Source: Streptomyces longispororuber
Lineage (GTDB): Bacteria; Actinomycetota; Actinomycetes; Streptomycetales; Streptomycetaceae
NCBI RefSeq assembly: GCF_014656095.1
Contig: NZ_BNBT01000084.1
Coordinates: 1 to 36,349 of the forward strand
Reading direction: 5' to 3'
Length of the DNA stretch: 36,349 bases
This document shows, one piece after another, positions 14,240 through 22,033 of the stretch (position 1 is the stretch's first letter; every line of letters begins with the position of its first letter). The translations under genes and the position numbers were made by a program. The notes under the pieces are model-generated. The model worked only from the letters and a program-made list of their open reading frames with translations. It searched no databases and had not been told where the DNA came from.

Positions 14240-15145
14240 TCACAGCGTGAGGCTCGCCTGCACCGGCAGGTGGTCGCTCGGGAACTGCCCGTCCAGGGAG
14301 AAGGTGTTGATCGCCGCCGCGTGCACGCGCGCGCCCGGCGACACCAGGATCCAGTCGATGCGGTCGCCGTCCGGCACGAGCGGCTTGTAGCCGTGGAACG
14401 TGGCGTACTGCTTGCTCCGCTCGTCGGCCGCGTCCCAGGTGTCCACCAGGCCCGCGGCCAGCATCGTGTCGTAGACGGTGTTGCGGTGGGCCGCGACGTT
14501 GAAGTCACCGGTGACGATCTTCGGCAGGGTGCGGTCGAGGGCCGAGAGCCGGTCGGAGATCAGGTGCGCGGCCCGCGTGCGCGCGTACTGGCTGTGGTTG
14601 TCCAGATGGGTGTTGAGCACGTACAGCTCGCGCTCCGTGCGCCGGTCGCGGAAGCGGACCCAGGTGACCATGCGGATGGAGCCGCCGCCCCAGGTGTTGG
14701 AGCCGATCACCTCCGGGGTGTCGGAGAGCCAGAAGTGCTCGTACGCGACGGGGGTGAGCCGGCGGGTGTCGAAGTAGACGGCCATGAACTCGTCGCGGCT
14801 GCCGCCCGCGCGGCCGGTGCCGATCCAGGCGTAGTGCGGTCCGAGGTCCTCGGCGATGTCCCGCACCTGGTGGTAGAGCCCCTCCTGCGTGCCGACGACG
14901 TGCGGCCGCGCGCGCCGCAGGAGCTCACGCGTGACCGGCCGGCGCTCCGGCCAGGAGTTCGGCGGGGTGTCGCTCGCGTAGCGCAGGTTGAAGGACATGA
15001 CCTCCAGGCGGCGGCCGGGCCGCTCCACCGCGCGCGCGGGCGAGGCGGCGAACGCCGTGGCGAGCAGCGGGACCGTGACGGCCGTCGCGGTGGCCACGGC
15101 GGTGCGCAGGCCGGAGCGGCGGGTCACGGGGATGTCGGTGGGCAC
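14240..15145 (-). CDS. Secreted endonuclease/exonuclease/phosphatase-fold hydrolase
   Basis: 301 residues from GTG 15143-15145, with AAGGAG on its strand. A Tat-like signal (VTRRSGLRT, then a hydrophobic stretch) ends at ASPARA around residue 39. The mature part has the DNase-I/EEP motifs: VMSFNLRYASD, VGTQEG (metal-binding Glu), VLNTHLDNHSQYAR, IVTGDFNVAA, DRIDWILVSP and the terminal PSDHLPVQASL (catalytic Asp-His). Family members cleave phosphodiesters of nucleic acids, sphingomyelin or phosphoinositides; the substrate here is unknown. It probably acts outside the cell. Confidence 0.9.
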   Translation of the reverse strand: MPTDIPVTRRSGLRTAVATATAVTVPLLATAFAASPARAVERPGRRLEVMSFNLRYASDTPPNSWPERRPVTRELLRRARPHVVGTQEGLYHQVRDIAEDLGPHYAWIGTGRAGGSRDEFMAVYFDTRRLTPVAYEHFWLSDTPEVIGSNTWGGGSIRMVTWVRFRDRRTERELYVLNTHLDNHSQYARTRAAHLISDRLSALDRTLPKIVTGDFNVAAHRNTVYDTMLAAGLVDTWDAADERSKQYATFHGYKPLVPDGDRIDWILVSPGARVHAAAINTFSLDGQFPSDHLPVQASLTL

Positions 15146-15471
15146 GCGGTCTCCTTCGGTGCGTCGTGGTGCGGCTGGGACGGACACGGGCGGCACGGGC
15201 GGGCTCCGGCGGCGCGCGCCGGGCCCACCGGAGTGTGCGGGCACCATCTGAGGCGCGTGTGAACGCCCGGGGTCCGGCACGCGAGAAGGTGTTGACCAGG
15301 GGGAAGGTCCCTGGATAACTTCACCATACGGATTCCTGATTCCATTGAGCGGAATAATTCGGGATTCATTCGCTGACCTGGGTTCACACGCGTCCCCGCC
15401 ATGGAACACCGCGGGCGCGGCACGCCGCACGACGAACCCGACGAACCACGACGAAAGTGGAGGGTGCACGG
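15146..15471. other. Divergent intergenic region with candidate operator
   Basis: This separates the secreted hydrolase (minus) from the DUF6986 gene (plus). The right half, 15310-15375, is distinctly AT-richer and probably carries both promoters. It holds the ATTCC-N7-GGAAT dyad described separately. The left half is GC-rich with no structure I can name. Confidence 0.5.
15330..15367. promoter_or_regulatory. ATTCC-N7-GGAAT dyad with flanking repeats
   Basis: ATTCC (15339-15343) and GGAAT (15351-15355) form a dyad with a 7-bp spacer. A further direct copy, GGATTCC, lies at 15330-15336, and GGGATTC at 15361-15367. TTCC-N7-GGAA dyads are compatible with IclR- or GntR-type repressors. No such gene is adjacent. 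Confidence 0.4.
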
Positions 15472-16770
15472 ATGGCGCAGCAGGAAAAGGTGGCGACCAG
15501 TCTCGCGGGCTCCGTCGGCGAGCGCATCAGCGCCTCGCTCGCGCCGGTCGACGAGGAGCTCGCGCGCCGCTACCCGGGAGACCCCGGCACCCGCCAGCCC
15601 GTCCACACCGTGTACGTCCCCGGCGAGCAGTTCGCCGCCGACACCATCCGCTCCTGGGGCGACCGGGCGCTCGCCGCGCTCGACGAGCACGCCCCGGACG
15701 CCGCCTCCTTCGCCGCCGTGCTCGGGCTCGCCGACGACCTCGCGGAGCCGGTGTACGCGCGCGTACGGGCCAAGCTGGAGCGCGAGCCCGTGGAAGACCT
15801 CCGCGTCGACTTCGAGGACGGCTACGGCGGCCGCACGGACGCCGAGGAGGACGCCCACGCGGCGCGCGCCGCCCGCCTGGTCGCCGACGCGTACGCGCAC
15901 GGCACCGCCGCGCCGTACATGGGCATCCGCATGAAGTGCATGGAGGCCGCCGTCCGCGACCGGGGCATCCGTACGCTCGACGTCTTCCTGTCCGGCCTCA
16001 TGGAGGCGGGCGGCCTGCCCGACGGGCTCGTCCTGACGCTGCCGAAGGTGACGTACCCGCAGCAGGTCACCGCGATGGCGCGGCTCCTGGAGGAGTTCGA
16101 GAAGGCCCGCGGGCTCGCCCCGGGGCGCATCGGCTTCGAGATCCAGATCGAGACCAGCCAGTCCATCCTCGCCGCCGACGGCACCGCCACCGTCGCCCGC
16201 ATGATCGACGCCGCCGAGGGCCGCGCCACCGGCCTGCACTACGGCACCTTCGACTACAGCGCCTGCCTCGGCGTCTCCGCCGCCCACCAGGCCAGCGACC
16301 ACCCGGCCGCCGACCACGCCAAGGCCGTCATGCAGGTCGCGGCGGCGGGCACCGGCGTGCGCGTCTCCGACGGCTCCACCAACGTGCTGCCCGTCGGCCC
16401 CACGGCGAAGGTCCACGACGCCTGGCGGCTGCACCACGGCCTCACCCGGCGCGCCCTGGCCCGCGCCTACTACCAGGGCTGGGACATGCACCCGGGCCAC
16501 CTGCCCACGCGCTACGCCGCCGTCTTCGCCTTCTACCGCGAGGGCTTCGCGCAGGCCGCCGCCCGCCTGGCCGCGTACGCCAACCGGACCGGCGGCGACA
16601 TCGCCGACGAGCCCGCCACCGCCAAGGCCCTGGCCGGGTACCTGCTGCGCGGCCTGGACTGCGGCGCCCTCGACACCGCGGAGGTCACCCGGCTCACGGG
16701 GCTCACGCTCGCCGGGCTCCAGGCGTACGCGGGGCCCCGCCGGGGCGGTCTCACCCCGTCGGGGCAGTAG
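15472..16770 (+). CDS. DUF6986 / HpcH-HpaI aldolase-like (citrate-lyase beta fold) protein
   Basis: 432 residues from ATG 15472 (GGAGGG eight bases upstream; an in-frame GTG at 15457 lies within that site). The TIM-barrel lyase motifs are present: VDFEDGYGGRTDAEED (Asp/Glu metal ligands), YMGIRMKCME (substrate-binding Arg), LPKVTYPQQV, FEIQIETSQSI (second metal Glu) and LHYGTFDYSA. I associate the sequence with the DUF6986 family, related to citryl-CoA/malyl-CoA lyases and malate synthase-like enzymes. It probably cleaves or forms a C-C bond in a 2-oxo or CoA substrate. Monocistronic, with a palindrome directly after the stop. Confidence 0.85.
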   Translation: MAQQEKVATSLAGSVGERISASLAPVDEELARRYPGDPGTRQPVHTVYVPGEQFAADTIRSWGDRALAALDEHAPDAASFAAVLGLADDLAEPVYARVRAKLEREPVEDLRVDFEDGYGGRTDAEEDAHAARAARLVADAYAHGTAAPYMGIRMKCMEAAVRDRGIRTLDVFLSGLMEAGGLPDGLVLTLPKVTYPQQVTAMARLLEEFEKARGLAPGRIGFEIQIETSQSILAADGTATVARMIDAAEGRATGLHYGTFDYSACLGVSAAHQASDHPAADHAKAVMQVAAAGTGVRVSDGSTNVLPVGPTAKVHDAWRLHHGLTRRALARAYYQGWDMHPGHLPTRYAAVFAFYREGFAQAAARLAAYANRTGGDIADEPATAKALAGYLLRGLDCGALDTAEVTRLTGLTLAGLQAYAGPRRGGLTPSGQ

Positions 16771-16772
16771 CG

Positions 16773-16786
16773 GCCACCCGGGTGGC
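16773..16786. repeat. 14-bp perfect palindrome after the DUF6986 stop
   Basis: GCCACCCGGGTGGC begins two bases after the TAG of the gene at 16770. It can fold only into a short hairpin with a minimal loop, so it may be a protein site or a weak processing signal. Confidence 0.45.
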
Positions 16787-16833
16787 GGCGGTGTCCGCTC
16801 CCGCCGTCCGGGCGTCCCCGGCGCCGGTGGCGG

Positions 16834-16881
16834 CCCTGTCCGGTGGGCCGAGACAGGGCGGGCCCCGCGCGCGGCCCGCCC
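16834..16881. terminator. Two mutually exclusive hairpins between convergent genes
   Basis: GGGCGGGCC (16856-16864) pairs with GGCCCGCCC (16873-16881), ending nine bases from the lacI-type stop at 16890. An alternative stem CCCTGTC (16834-16840)/GACAGGG (16852-16858) shares bases 16856-16858 with it. Most likely this is a bidirectional terminator. Confidence 0.65.
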
Positions 16882-16889
16882 CGCCCCTC

Positions 16890-17975
16890 TCACCGCGCCG
16901 GAGGCAGCTCCCCCGAGCCCCGGGTGATCAGCCGCGTCGGCAGCTCCACCCGCTCGGGCGGGCCGGAGGCGCCGTCCAACTGGCGGAAGAGCCGCTCGGC
17001 GGCCGTCCGGCCGAGCTGGGCCGCGTCCTGGGCGACGACCGTGACGCCCGGCGACAGCAGGTCGGCCAGCTCGATGTCGTCGAAGCCGACCAGGGCCACC
17101 GGGCGGGGCCGGCCCGCGAGGACGCGGACGACGGTGACCGTCACGCGGTTGTTGCCGGTGAAGATCGCGGTGACCGGGTCGGGCCCCGCCAGCATCGCCT
17201 CGGCGGCGCGGGCGACCCGCTCGGGGTGCGTCGGGCCGAGCGAGACCCAGGCCTCGTCGACCTCGATGCCGGCGTCCGCCATGGCCGCGCGGTAGCCCCG
17301 CAGGCGCTCTATGGCGGTGTGGATGCGCGGCTGGTCGCCGATGAAGCCGATGCGGCGGTGGCCGTGCGCGATGAGGTGCGCGACGCCGTCCCGCGCGCCC
17401 CCGAAGCTGTCGGTGAGCACCACGTCGGCGTCGATGTGCCCCGGTGGCCGGTCCACGAACACCGTGGCGACGCCCGCGGCGATCTCCGGCTCCAGATAGC
17501 GGTGGTCGTCGCCCGCCGGGATGACCACGAGGCCGTCGACGCGCCGCGCGCACAGCGCGAGCACCAGCTCCTGCTCGCGCTCCGGGTCCTCGGCGCTGGA
17601 GCCGTTGATGAGCAGGGCCCCGTGGGCCCGCGCCACCTCCTCGACCGCGCGGCTCAGCGGGCCGTAGAACGGGTCGGCGAGGTCCTCCAGGACGAGGCCG
17701 ATGCTCGCCGTGCGGCCCTTGCGCAGCACCCGCGCGCTGTCGTTGCGCCGGAAGCCGAGCGCGTCGATCGCCTCCTGCACACGCCGCTCGGTGTCGGGCG
17801 TCACCCCCGGCTCGCCGTTCACCACGCGCGAGACCGTCTTGAGCCCCACGCCCGCCCGCGCGGCGACGTCCTTCATGGTCGGGCGGTTGCCGTACCGGCT
17901 CCTGCGGTCACCGGGGTCCGCGGGGTCGTCCTGGGGGCGTCGCCGGGAGACGGGGGTGCGGGCGGTCTCTGCCAC
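16890..17975 (-). CDS. LacI-family transcriptional repressor
   Basis: 361 residues. The helix-turn-helix and hinge are textbook: PTMKDVAARAGVGLKTVSRV, then VNGEPGVTPDTERRVQEAI with the LGFRRNDSARVLRKG hinge. A periplasmic-binding-like effector domain follows (ASIGLVLEDLADPFYG, VDGLVVIPAG, IGFIGDQPRIHTAIERLRGY, VALVGFDDIELADLLSPGVT). GTG 17973-17975 has AGGA upstream. The in-frame ATG 17876 next to the HTH has no ribosome site, so a charged 33-residue N-terminal extension is probable. It is divergent from the ROK/ABC sugar locus and most likely represses it through the palindrome at 18334-18345. The inducer is probably a sugar. Confidence 0.92.
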   Translation of the reverse strand: MAETARTPVSRRRPQDDPADPGDRRSRYGNRPTMKDVAARAGVGLKTVSRVVNGEPGVTPDTERRVQEAIDALGFRRNDSARVLRKGRTASIGLVLEDLADPFYGPLSRAVEEVARAHGALLINGSSAEDPEREQELVLALCARRVDGLVVIPAGDDHRYLEPEIAAGVATVFVDRPPGHIDADVVLTDSFGGARDGVAHLIAHGHRRIGFIGDQPRIHTAIERLRGYRAAMADAGIEVDEAWVSLGPTHPERVARAAEAMLAGPDPVTAIFTGNNRVTVTVVRVLAGRPRPVALVGFDDIELADLLSPGVTVVAQDAAQLGRTAAERLFRQLDGASGPPERVELPTRLITRGSGELPPAR

Positions 17976-18333
17976 GGTGCGCTGTCCTGTCTGTCGTCCT
18001 TCGGGTCCGCTGGAGGCGCGCCGCGCGGAGCCGGTCCGGCCCGGCCGCGCGCGTGGCCTCCACGCCGTGCGGCCCCAGTCTGCGCAGTGAACGCGGGTCG
18101 GTACAGGGAAGTTCACGTTTCCACCGTGCAGGGGCTCACCTGGCGTCCACTATGTATACGGGGGTGGGGAGGCGTGGTACTCGGCCGGGGGTCGGCACGG
18201 GCGCCGGCCCGCGCGTACGGCGGCGGCGCGACCAGGGTCCGCGTGCACGGGGCCGGCACGGCCGCGGTCCGCGTGGGCACGGTACGCGCACCGCGCGGGC
18301 GGGCCCGCCGCGAGGTGGCGGGCATAGAGCCTG
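17976..18333. other. Divergent regulatory region between lacI and ROK genes
   Basis: No credible gene; the frames here give Arg/Ala/Gly-rich shadows. An AT-richer island near 18145-18165 (TATGTATACG) may be a promoter. The operator palindrome lies at the right end. Confidence 0.45.
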
Positions 18334-18345
18334 GACAACGTTGTC
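18334..18345. promoter_or_regulatory. LacI-type operator GACAACGTTGTC
   Basis: A perfect 12-bp palindrome with the central CG step characteristic of LacI/GalR operators. It lies 65 bases before the ROK gene. I find no second copy in the gap before the binding-protein gene. Confidence 0.75.
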
Positions 18346-18409
18346 AGATGCGCGAGACACTGTCCCCCGAACTCTCCGGCCTGCCCTTCCACCAGGAGAT
18401 CTGACAGTG

Positions 18410-19381
18410 ATGCCCACGGACCTCGTCGCCGCACTCGACATCGGCGGTACCAAGATCGCCGGAGCCCTGGTGGACGACCGCGGCCGGATCCTCCTGCGCG
18501 CCCAGCGGCCGACGCCCGCGCGCGAGGACGGCGACACCGTGATGCGGGCGGTCGAGGACGTGCTCGGCGAGCTGGAGCGCGGCGAGGCCTGGGGCCGGGC
18601 ACGCGCGGTCGGCATCGGCAGCGCGGGCCCCGTGGACGCGTCGGCGGGCACGGTCAGCCCGGTCAACGTCCCCGGCTGGCGCGGCTACCCCCTGGTGGAG
18701 CGGGTGCGTGCCGCCACCGACGGCCTGCCCGTGGAGCTGGTGGGCGACGGCGTGGCGATGACGGCCGCCGAGCACTGGCAGGGCGCCGCCCGCGGGCACG
18801 ACAACGCGCTGTGCATGGTGGTCTCCACCGGCGTCGGCGGCGGCCTCGTCCTCAACGGCTCGCTGCACCCCGGGCCCACCGGCAACGCCGGTCACATCGG
18901 CCACATCAGCGTCGACCTGGACGGCGACCCCTGCCCCTGCGGCGCGCGCGGCTGCGTCGAGCGGATCGCGAGCGGCCCGAACATCGCCCGCCGCGCCCTG
19001 GAGGCGGGCTGGCGGCCCGGCCCCGACGGCGACACCTCGCCGGCGGCCGGTGCCCGGGCGGCCCGCGCGGGCGACCCGCTCGCCACGGCGTCCTTCGACC
19101 GGGCCGCCCAGGCCCTCGCGGCGGGCATCGCGGCCACCGCCACGCTCGTCGAGATCGACATCGCGGTGATCGGCGGGGGCGTGGCGATGGCCGGGGACGT
19201 CCTGTTCGCCCCGCTGCGCCGGGCCCTGCGGGAGTACGCCACGCTGTCCTTCGTCCGTCGGCTGACCGTCGCCCCGGCCCTCACGGGCACGGACGCGGGC
19301 CTGGTGGGCGCGGCGGCGGCCGCGCTGCGGGCCTTCCCGGACCCGGCGGCGGCGCGGCTGCGGTCGGCCGTGCGCGGCTGA
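18410..19381 (+). CDS. ROK-family sugar kinase
   Basis: 323 residues. The ATP site is ALDIGGTKIAGALVD. The catalytic Asp lies in LVGDGVAMTAAEH, with Gly in place of the common Asn before it. The ROK zinc/sugar signature is complete: GNAGHIGHISVDLDG and CPCGARGCVERIASG. STGVGGGLVLNG forms the phosphate loop. ATG 18410 and GTG 18407 share one ribosome site (AGGAGA); I give the ATG. There is no N-terminal DNA-binding domain, so it is a kinase (glucose, ManNAc, GlcNAc or similar), not a repressor. It sits under the LacI operator and upstream of the ABC importer, so it probably phosphorylates the imported sugar. Confidence 0.9.
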   Translation: MPTDLVAALDIGGTKIAGALVDDRGRILLRAQRPTPAREDGDTVMRAVEDVLGELERGEAWGRARAVGIGSAGPVDASAGTVSPVNVPGWRGYPLVERVRAATDGLPVELVGDGVAMTAAEHWQGAARGHDNALCMVVSTGVGGGLVLNGSLHPGPTGNAGHIGHISVDLDGDPCPCGARGCVERIASGPNIARRALEAGWRPGPDGDTSPAAGARAARAGDPLATASFDRAAQALAAGIAATATLVEIDIAVIGGGVAMAGDVLFAPLRRALREYATLSFVRRLTVAPALTGTDAGLVGAAAAALRAFPDPAAARLRSAVRG

Positions 19382-19653
19382 GGCGGATGCGCGGCTGAGG
19401 CGGGTGTGCGGCGCGGCCTGTCGGGCGGCGCGGCGGGGCGGTCGCGGTTGCGTGGGCGTCAGGCGGGCACCGGGCTGCTGCCGGGCTGTCGCCGCGTAGG
19501 TTTCCGGCGGGTGGCGCGAGGGCCACTGCTGTGTGCGCCGAGCGTGTCCCGGCCGGCCCCGACGGCCCCCTGCCCGCCACGGATCTCTGAGGTTTCCGGC
19601 GACACCGCGCGCAGGTCGGGGCCGATGAGCGGGGCCGCCGCCATGATCGACCC

Positions 19654-21012
19654 ATGGACAAGCGCGGACGGCACCCGGTGCCGGTCATGGGGCGGACGGC
19701 GCCCACCCGCCCGGACGCCTCGCGAAGCGTCGGCGGACATCCGCTGTCCCGCCGCGGCGTGCTGCGCGGCACGGCTCTCGGCGCCGGGGCGGTCACGCTC
19801 CCCGCCCTGCTCGCGGCCTGCGGCCGGGGCCCCGGCGGCGACCGGAACCACGTGACCGTGGGGTCCAACGCGTCGGACGCGGTGCCGAGGAAGGCCTTCG
19901 CGGCCACCTTCGCCGCGTACGAGGACAACAGCGGCAAGCGCGTCGAGGTCAACACCACCGAGCACAACGAGTTCCAGCAGAACATCACGCGCTATCTGCT
20001 CGGATCGCCCGACGACGTCTTCATGTGGTTCGCCGGCTACCGCATGCGGTACTTCGCCGAGAAGGGCCTCCTGGCCGAGACGGGCGACCTCTGGAAGGGC
20101 TTCGAGGGCTTCTCACCGGCCGTCAAGGACCAGTCCACGCACGAGGGCAGGCAGTACTTCGTGCCGTACTACTACTATCCGTGGGCGGTCTTCCACCGGA
20201 GGAGCCTCTTCGAGGAGCGCGGGTACGAGCAGGCTGCGTACTGGGACGCTTTCATCGCGCTCGCCAGGACGATGCACCGGGACGGCACTCCGGTCGCCTT
20301 CTGCGACAAGGACGGCTGGCCCGCGATGGGCACCTTCGACTACATCGACCTGCGGCTCAACGGATACGACTTCCACCGGCGGCTGATGGCGGGCGAGGAG
20401 GCCTGGACCGACCGCAGGGTCAGAGGGGTCTTCGACCTGTGGCGCGAACTCGTGCCGTACTACCAGAAGGGCGCCCTCGGCCGGACGTGGGAGGAGGCGG
20501 GCCAGGGGCTCCAGCGCCGGAGAACCGGCATGGCCGTCTTCGGCATGCCGCACCCGGGCCAGCAGTTCCCGCCCGAGGAGCGCGACGACATCGACTTCTT
20601 CCCCTTCCCCGAGATCGACCCGCGGTACGGCCGGGACGCCGTGGAAGCCCCCATCGACGGGTTCCTCGTACCGAAGAAGGCGCGCAACCCCGAGGGCGCC
20701 ATGGACCTGCTGCGCTGGCTCGGCACCGCCGAGGCCGAGGAGCTCTACCTCCGGGGCGACCCGAACACCGTCGCCGTCAACGACCGGGCCGACACCGGTG
20801 CCTACAGCCCGCTCCAGAGGAAGTGCGCCGACCTGGTCGCCCGGGCCGGGCAGATCTCGCAGTTCCTGGACCGCGACACCCGCCCCGACTTCGCCCAGAC
20901 CGTCATGATCAAGGCCTTGCAGGACTTCATCAACGACCCCAAGGACGTCGACGGACTGTGCCACCGCATCGAGCGGCAGAGGGCGGACATCTTCTCCGAC
21001 TCCGTGAGCTGA
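19654..21012 (+). CDS. ABC sugar-transporter substrate-binding lipoprotein
   Basis: 452 residues. A twin-arginine motif LSRRGVLRG (Arg33-Arg34) precedes a hydrophobic segment and the lipobox ALLAAC (Cys56), so it is probably a Tat-exported lipoprotein. The mature part is a carbohydrate-type (CUT1) binding protein: HVTVGSNASD, the helix PRKAFAATFAAYEDNSGKRV, PDDVFMWFAGYRMRYFAEKG, VPYYYYPWAVFHRRSLFEER and the C-terminal VEAPIDGFLVPKKARNPEGA. Many aromatic residues fit sugar binding. ATG 19654 has no obvious ribosome site; ATG 19687 is an alternative. The stop codon lies inside a 22-bp tandem repeat. The two permeases follow; no ATPase gene is present, so it probably uses a shared ATPase of the MsiK type. 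Confidence 0.92.
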   Translation: MDKRGRHPVPVMGRTAPTRPDASRSVGGHPLSRRGVLRGTALGAGAVTLPALLAACGRGPGGDRNHVTVGSNASDAVPRKAFAATFAAYEDNSGKRVEVNTTEHNEFQQNITRYLLGSPDDVFMWFAGYRMRYFAEKGLLAETGDLWKGFEGFSPAVKDQSTHEGRQYFVPYYYYPWAVFHRRSLFEERGYEQAAYWDAFIALARTMHRDGTPVAFCDKDGWPAMGTFDYIDLRLNGYDFHRRLMAGEEAWTDRRVRGVFDLWRELVPYYQKGALGRTWEEAGQGLQRRRTGMAVFGMPHPGQQFPPEERDDIDFFPFPEIDPRYGRDAVEAPIDGFLVPKKARNPEGAMDLLRWLGTAEAEELYLRGDPNTVAVNDRADTGAYSPLQRKCADLVARAGQISQFLDRDTRPDFAQTVMIKALQDFINDPKDVDGLCHRIERQRADIFSDSVS

Positions 21013-21076
21013 GCGATCCGGCTCCGTGAGCTGAGCGATCCGACTCCGTGAGGTGAGCGAAATCCGACTCCGTGAG
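20997..21076. repeat. 22-bp tandem repeat across the end of the binding-protein gene
   Basis: Units start at 20997, 21019, 21041 and 21065 and read CGACTCCGTGAGCTGAGCGA plus TC, with small changes. Lengths are 22, 22, 24 (two extra A) and a partial 12. Unit one contains the real stop codon TGA (in GTGAGCTGA), and the last unit runs into the ribosome site of the permease gene. Confidence 0.88.
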
Positions 21077-21088
21077 GGGGGTGGGCAG

Positions 21089-22033
21089 GTGAGAGAAAGG
21101 GGCGCACCCGTGTCGCAGCGCATCGCGGGCACCGCGCGTAGTGCCGGACGGCGCCCGGTGCGGCGCTTCAGGCGCCGCGACGTCGCCGTCGTCGGCGCCC
21201 TTCTGGGCATGGCCGTCCTGCTGGACGTCGTCGTCGTGTGGGGACCCGCGCTGGCCTCGGTCGGCCTGTCCTTCACGTCCTGGGACGGGCTCGGGGACAT
21301 CCGCTGGGTGGGCGGTGACAACTACGCGAACCTGGTCCGGGACCATCCGGCGTTCTGGCCCGCCGTCCGCCACAATCTGCTCTGGGTCGCCTTCCTCGGG
21401 CTCGTCGCGACGCCTTTCGGGCTCCTCCTCGCGGTCCTCGTCGACCGGGGCGTCCGCTTCAGCCGCTTCTACCAGTCCGTGCTCTACCTGCCCGTCGTGC
21501 TGTCGCTCGCCGTCGTCGGATTCATGGCGCAGCTCCTGCTCGGCACCGACCAGGGCGTCGTCAACACGGTCATCGGCGACGGGCGGGACCCCGTGGACTG
21601 GCTCGGCGACCCCCGCGTCAACCTGTGGATGATGATGCTGGCCGCGAGCTGGCGGCACACCGGCTACGTGATGATCCTGTACCTGGCCGGGCTGAAGTCC
21701 GTCGACCCCACCCTGAAGGAAGCCGCAGCCCTCGACGGCGCGAGCGAACGCCAGACGTTCTTCCACGTCACCCTGCCCGCGCTGCGCCCCGTCAACGTCG
21801 TCGTGGGCGTGATCACCGTCATCGAGGCACTGCGCGCCTTCGACATCGTGTACGCGGTGAACAAGGGCCGCAACGGCCTGGAACTGCTCTCCGTCCTCAT
21901 CACCGACAACATCATCGGCGAGGCCTCCCGCATCGGGTTCGGCTCGGCCATCGCGGTCGTCCTGCTCGGCTTCTCACTGGTGTTCGTCGTCACGTTCCTG
22001 GCCCACGAGTGGAGAGGAGCGCACGACACATGA
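21089..22033 (+). CDS. ABC sugar-transporter permease, first subunit
   Basis: 314 residues, six predicted membrane helices (for example VAVVGALLGMAVLLDVVVVW, LLWVAFLGLVATPFGLLLAV and VLLGFSLVFVVTFLA). The cytoplasmic EAA loop contacts the ATPase: EAAALDGASERQTFFHVTLP. This is the MalF-like partner of the CUT1 family. GTG 21089 has GAGGGGG eight bases upstream, created by the end of the tandem repeat; GTG 21110 with AAAGGGG is a good alternative. The stop overlaps the next start (ATGA at 22030-22033). Confidence 0.92.
   Translation: MRERGAPVSQRIAGTARSAGRRPVRRFRRRDVAVVGALLGMAVLLDVVVVWGPALASVGLSFTSWDGLGDIRWVGGDNYANLVRDHPAFWPAVRHNLLWVAFLGLVATPFGLLLAVLVDRGVRFSRFYQSVLYLPVVLSLAVVGFMAQLLLGTDQGVVNTVIGDGRDPVDWLGDPRVNLWMMMLAASWRHTGYVMILYLAGLKSVDPTLKEAAALDGASERQTFFHVTLPALRPVNVVVGVITVIEALRAFDIVYAVNKGRNGLELLSVLITDNIIGEASRIGFGSAIAVVLLGFSLVFVVTFLAHEWRGAHDT

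Noticed and set aside
15345..18404. Frame of 1019 codons on the plus strand through the lyase and the lacI-type gene
   Set aside because: Arg/Ala/Pro-rich shadow with no motifs, lying over two well-supported genes on both strands.
20997..21076. Reading the 22-bp repeats as a CRISPR array
   Set aside because: Units are directly adjacent without spacers and overlap coding sequence; no cas genes are present.
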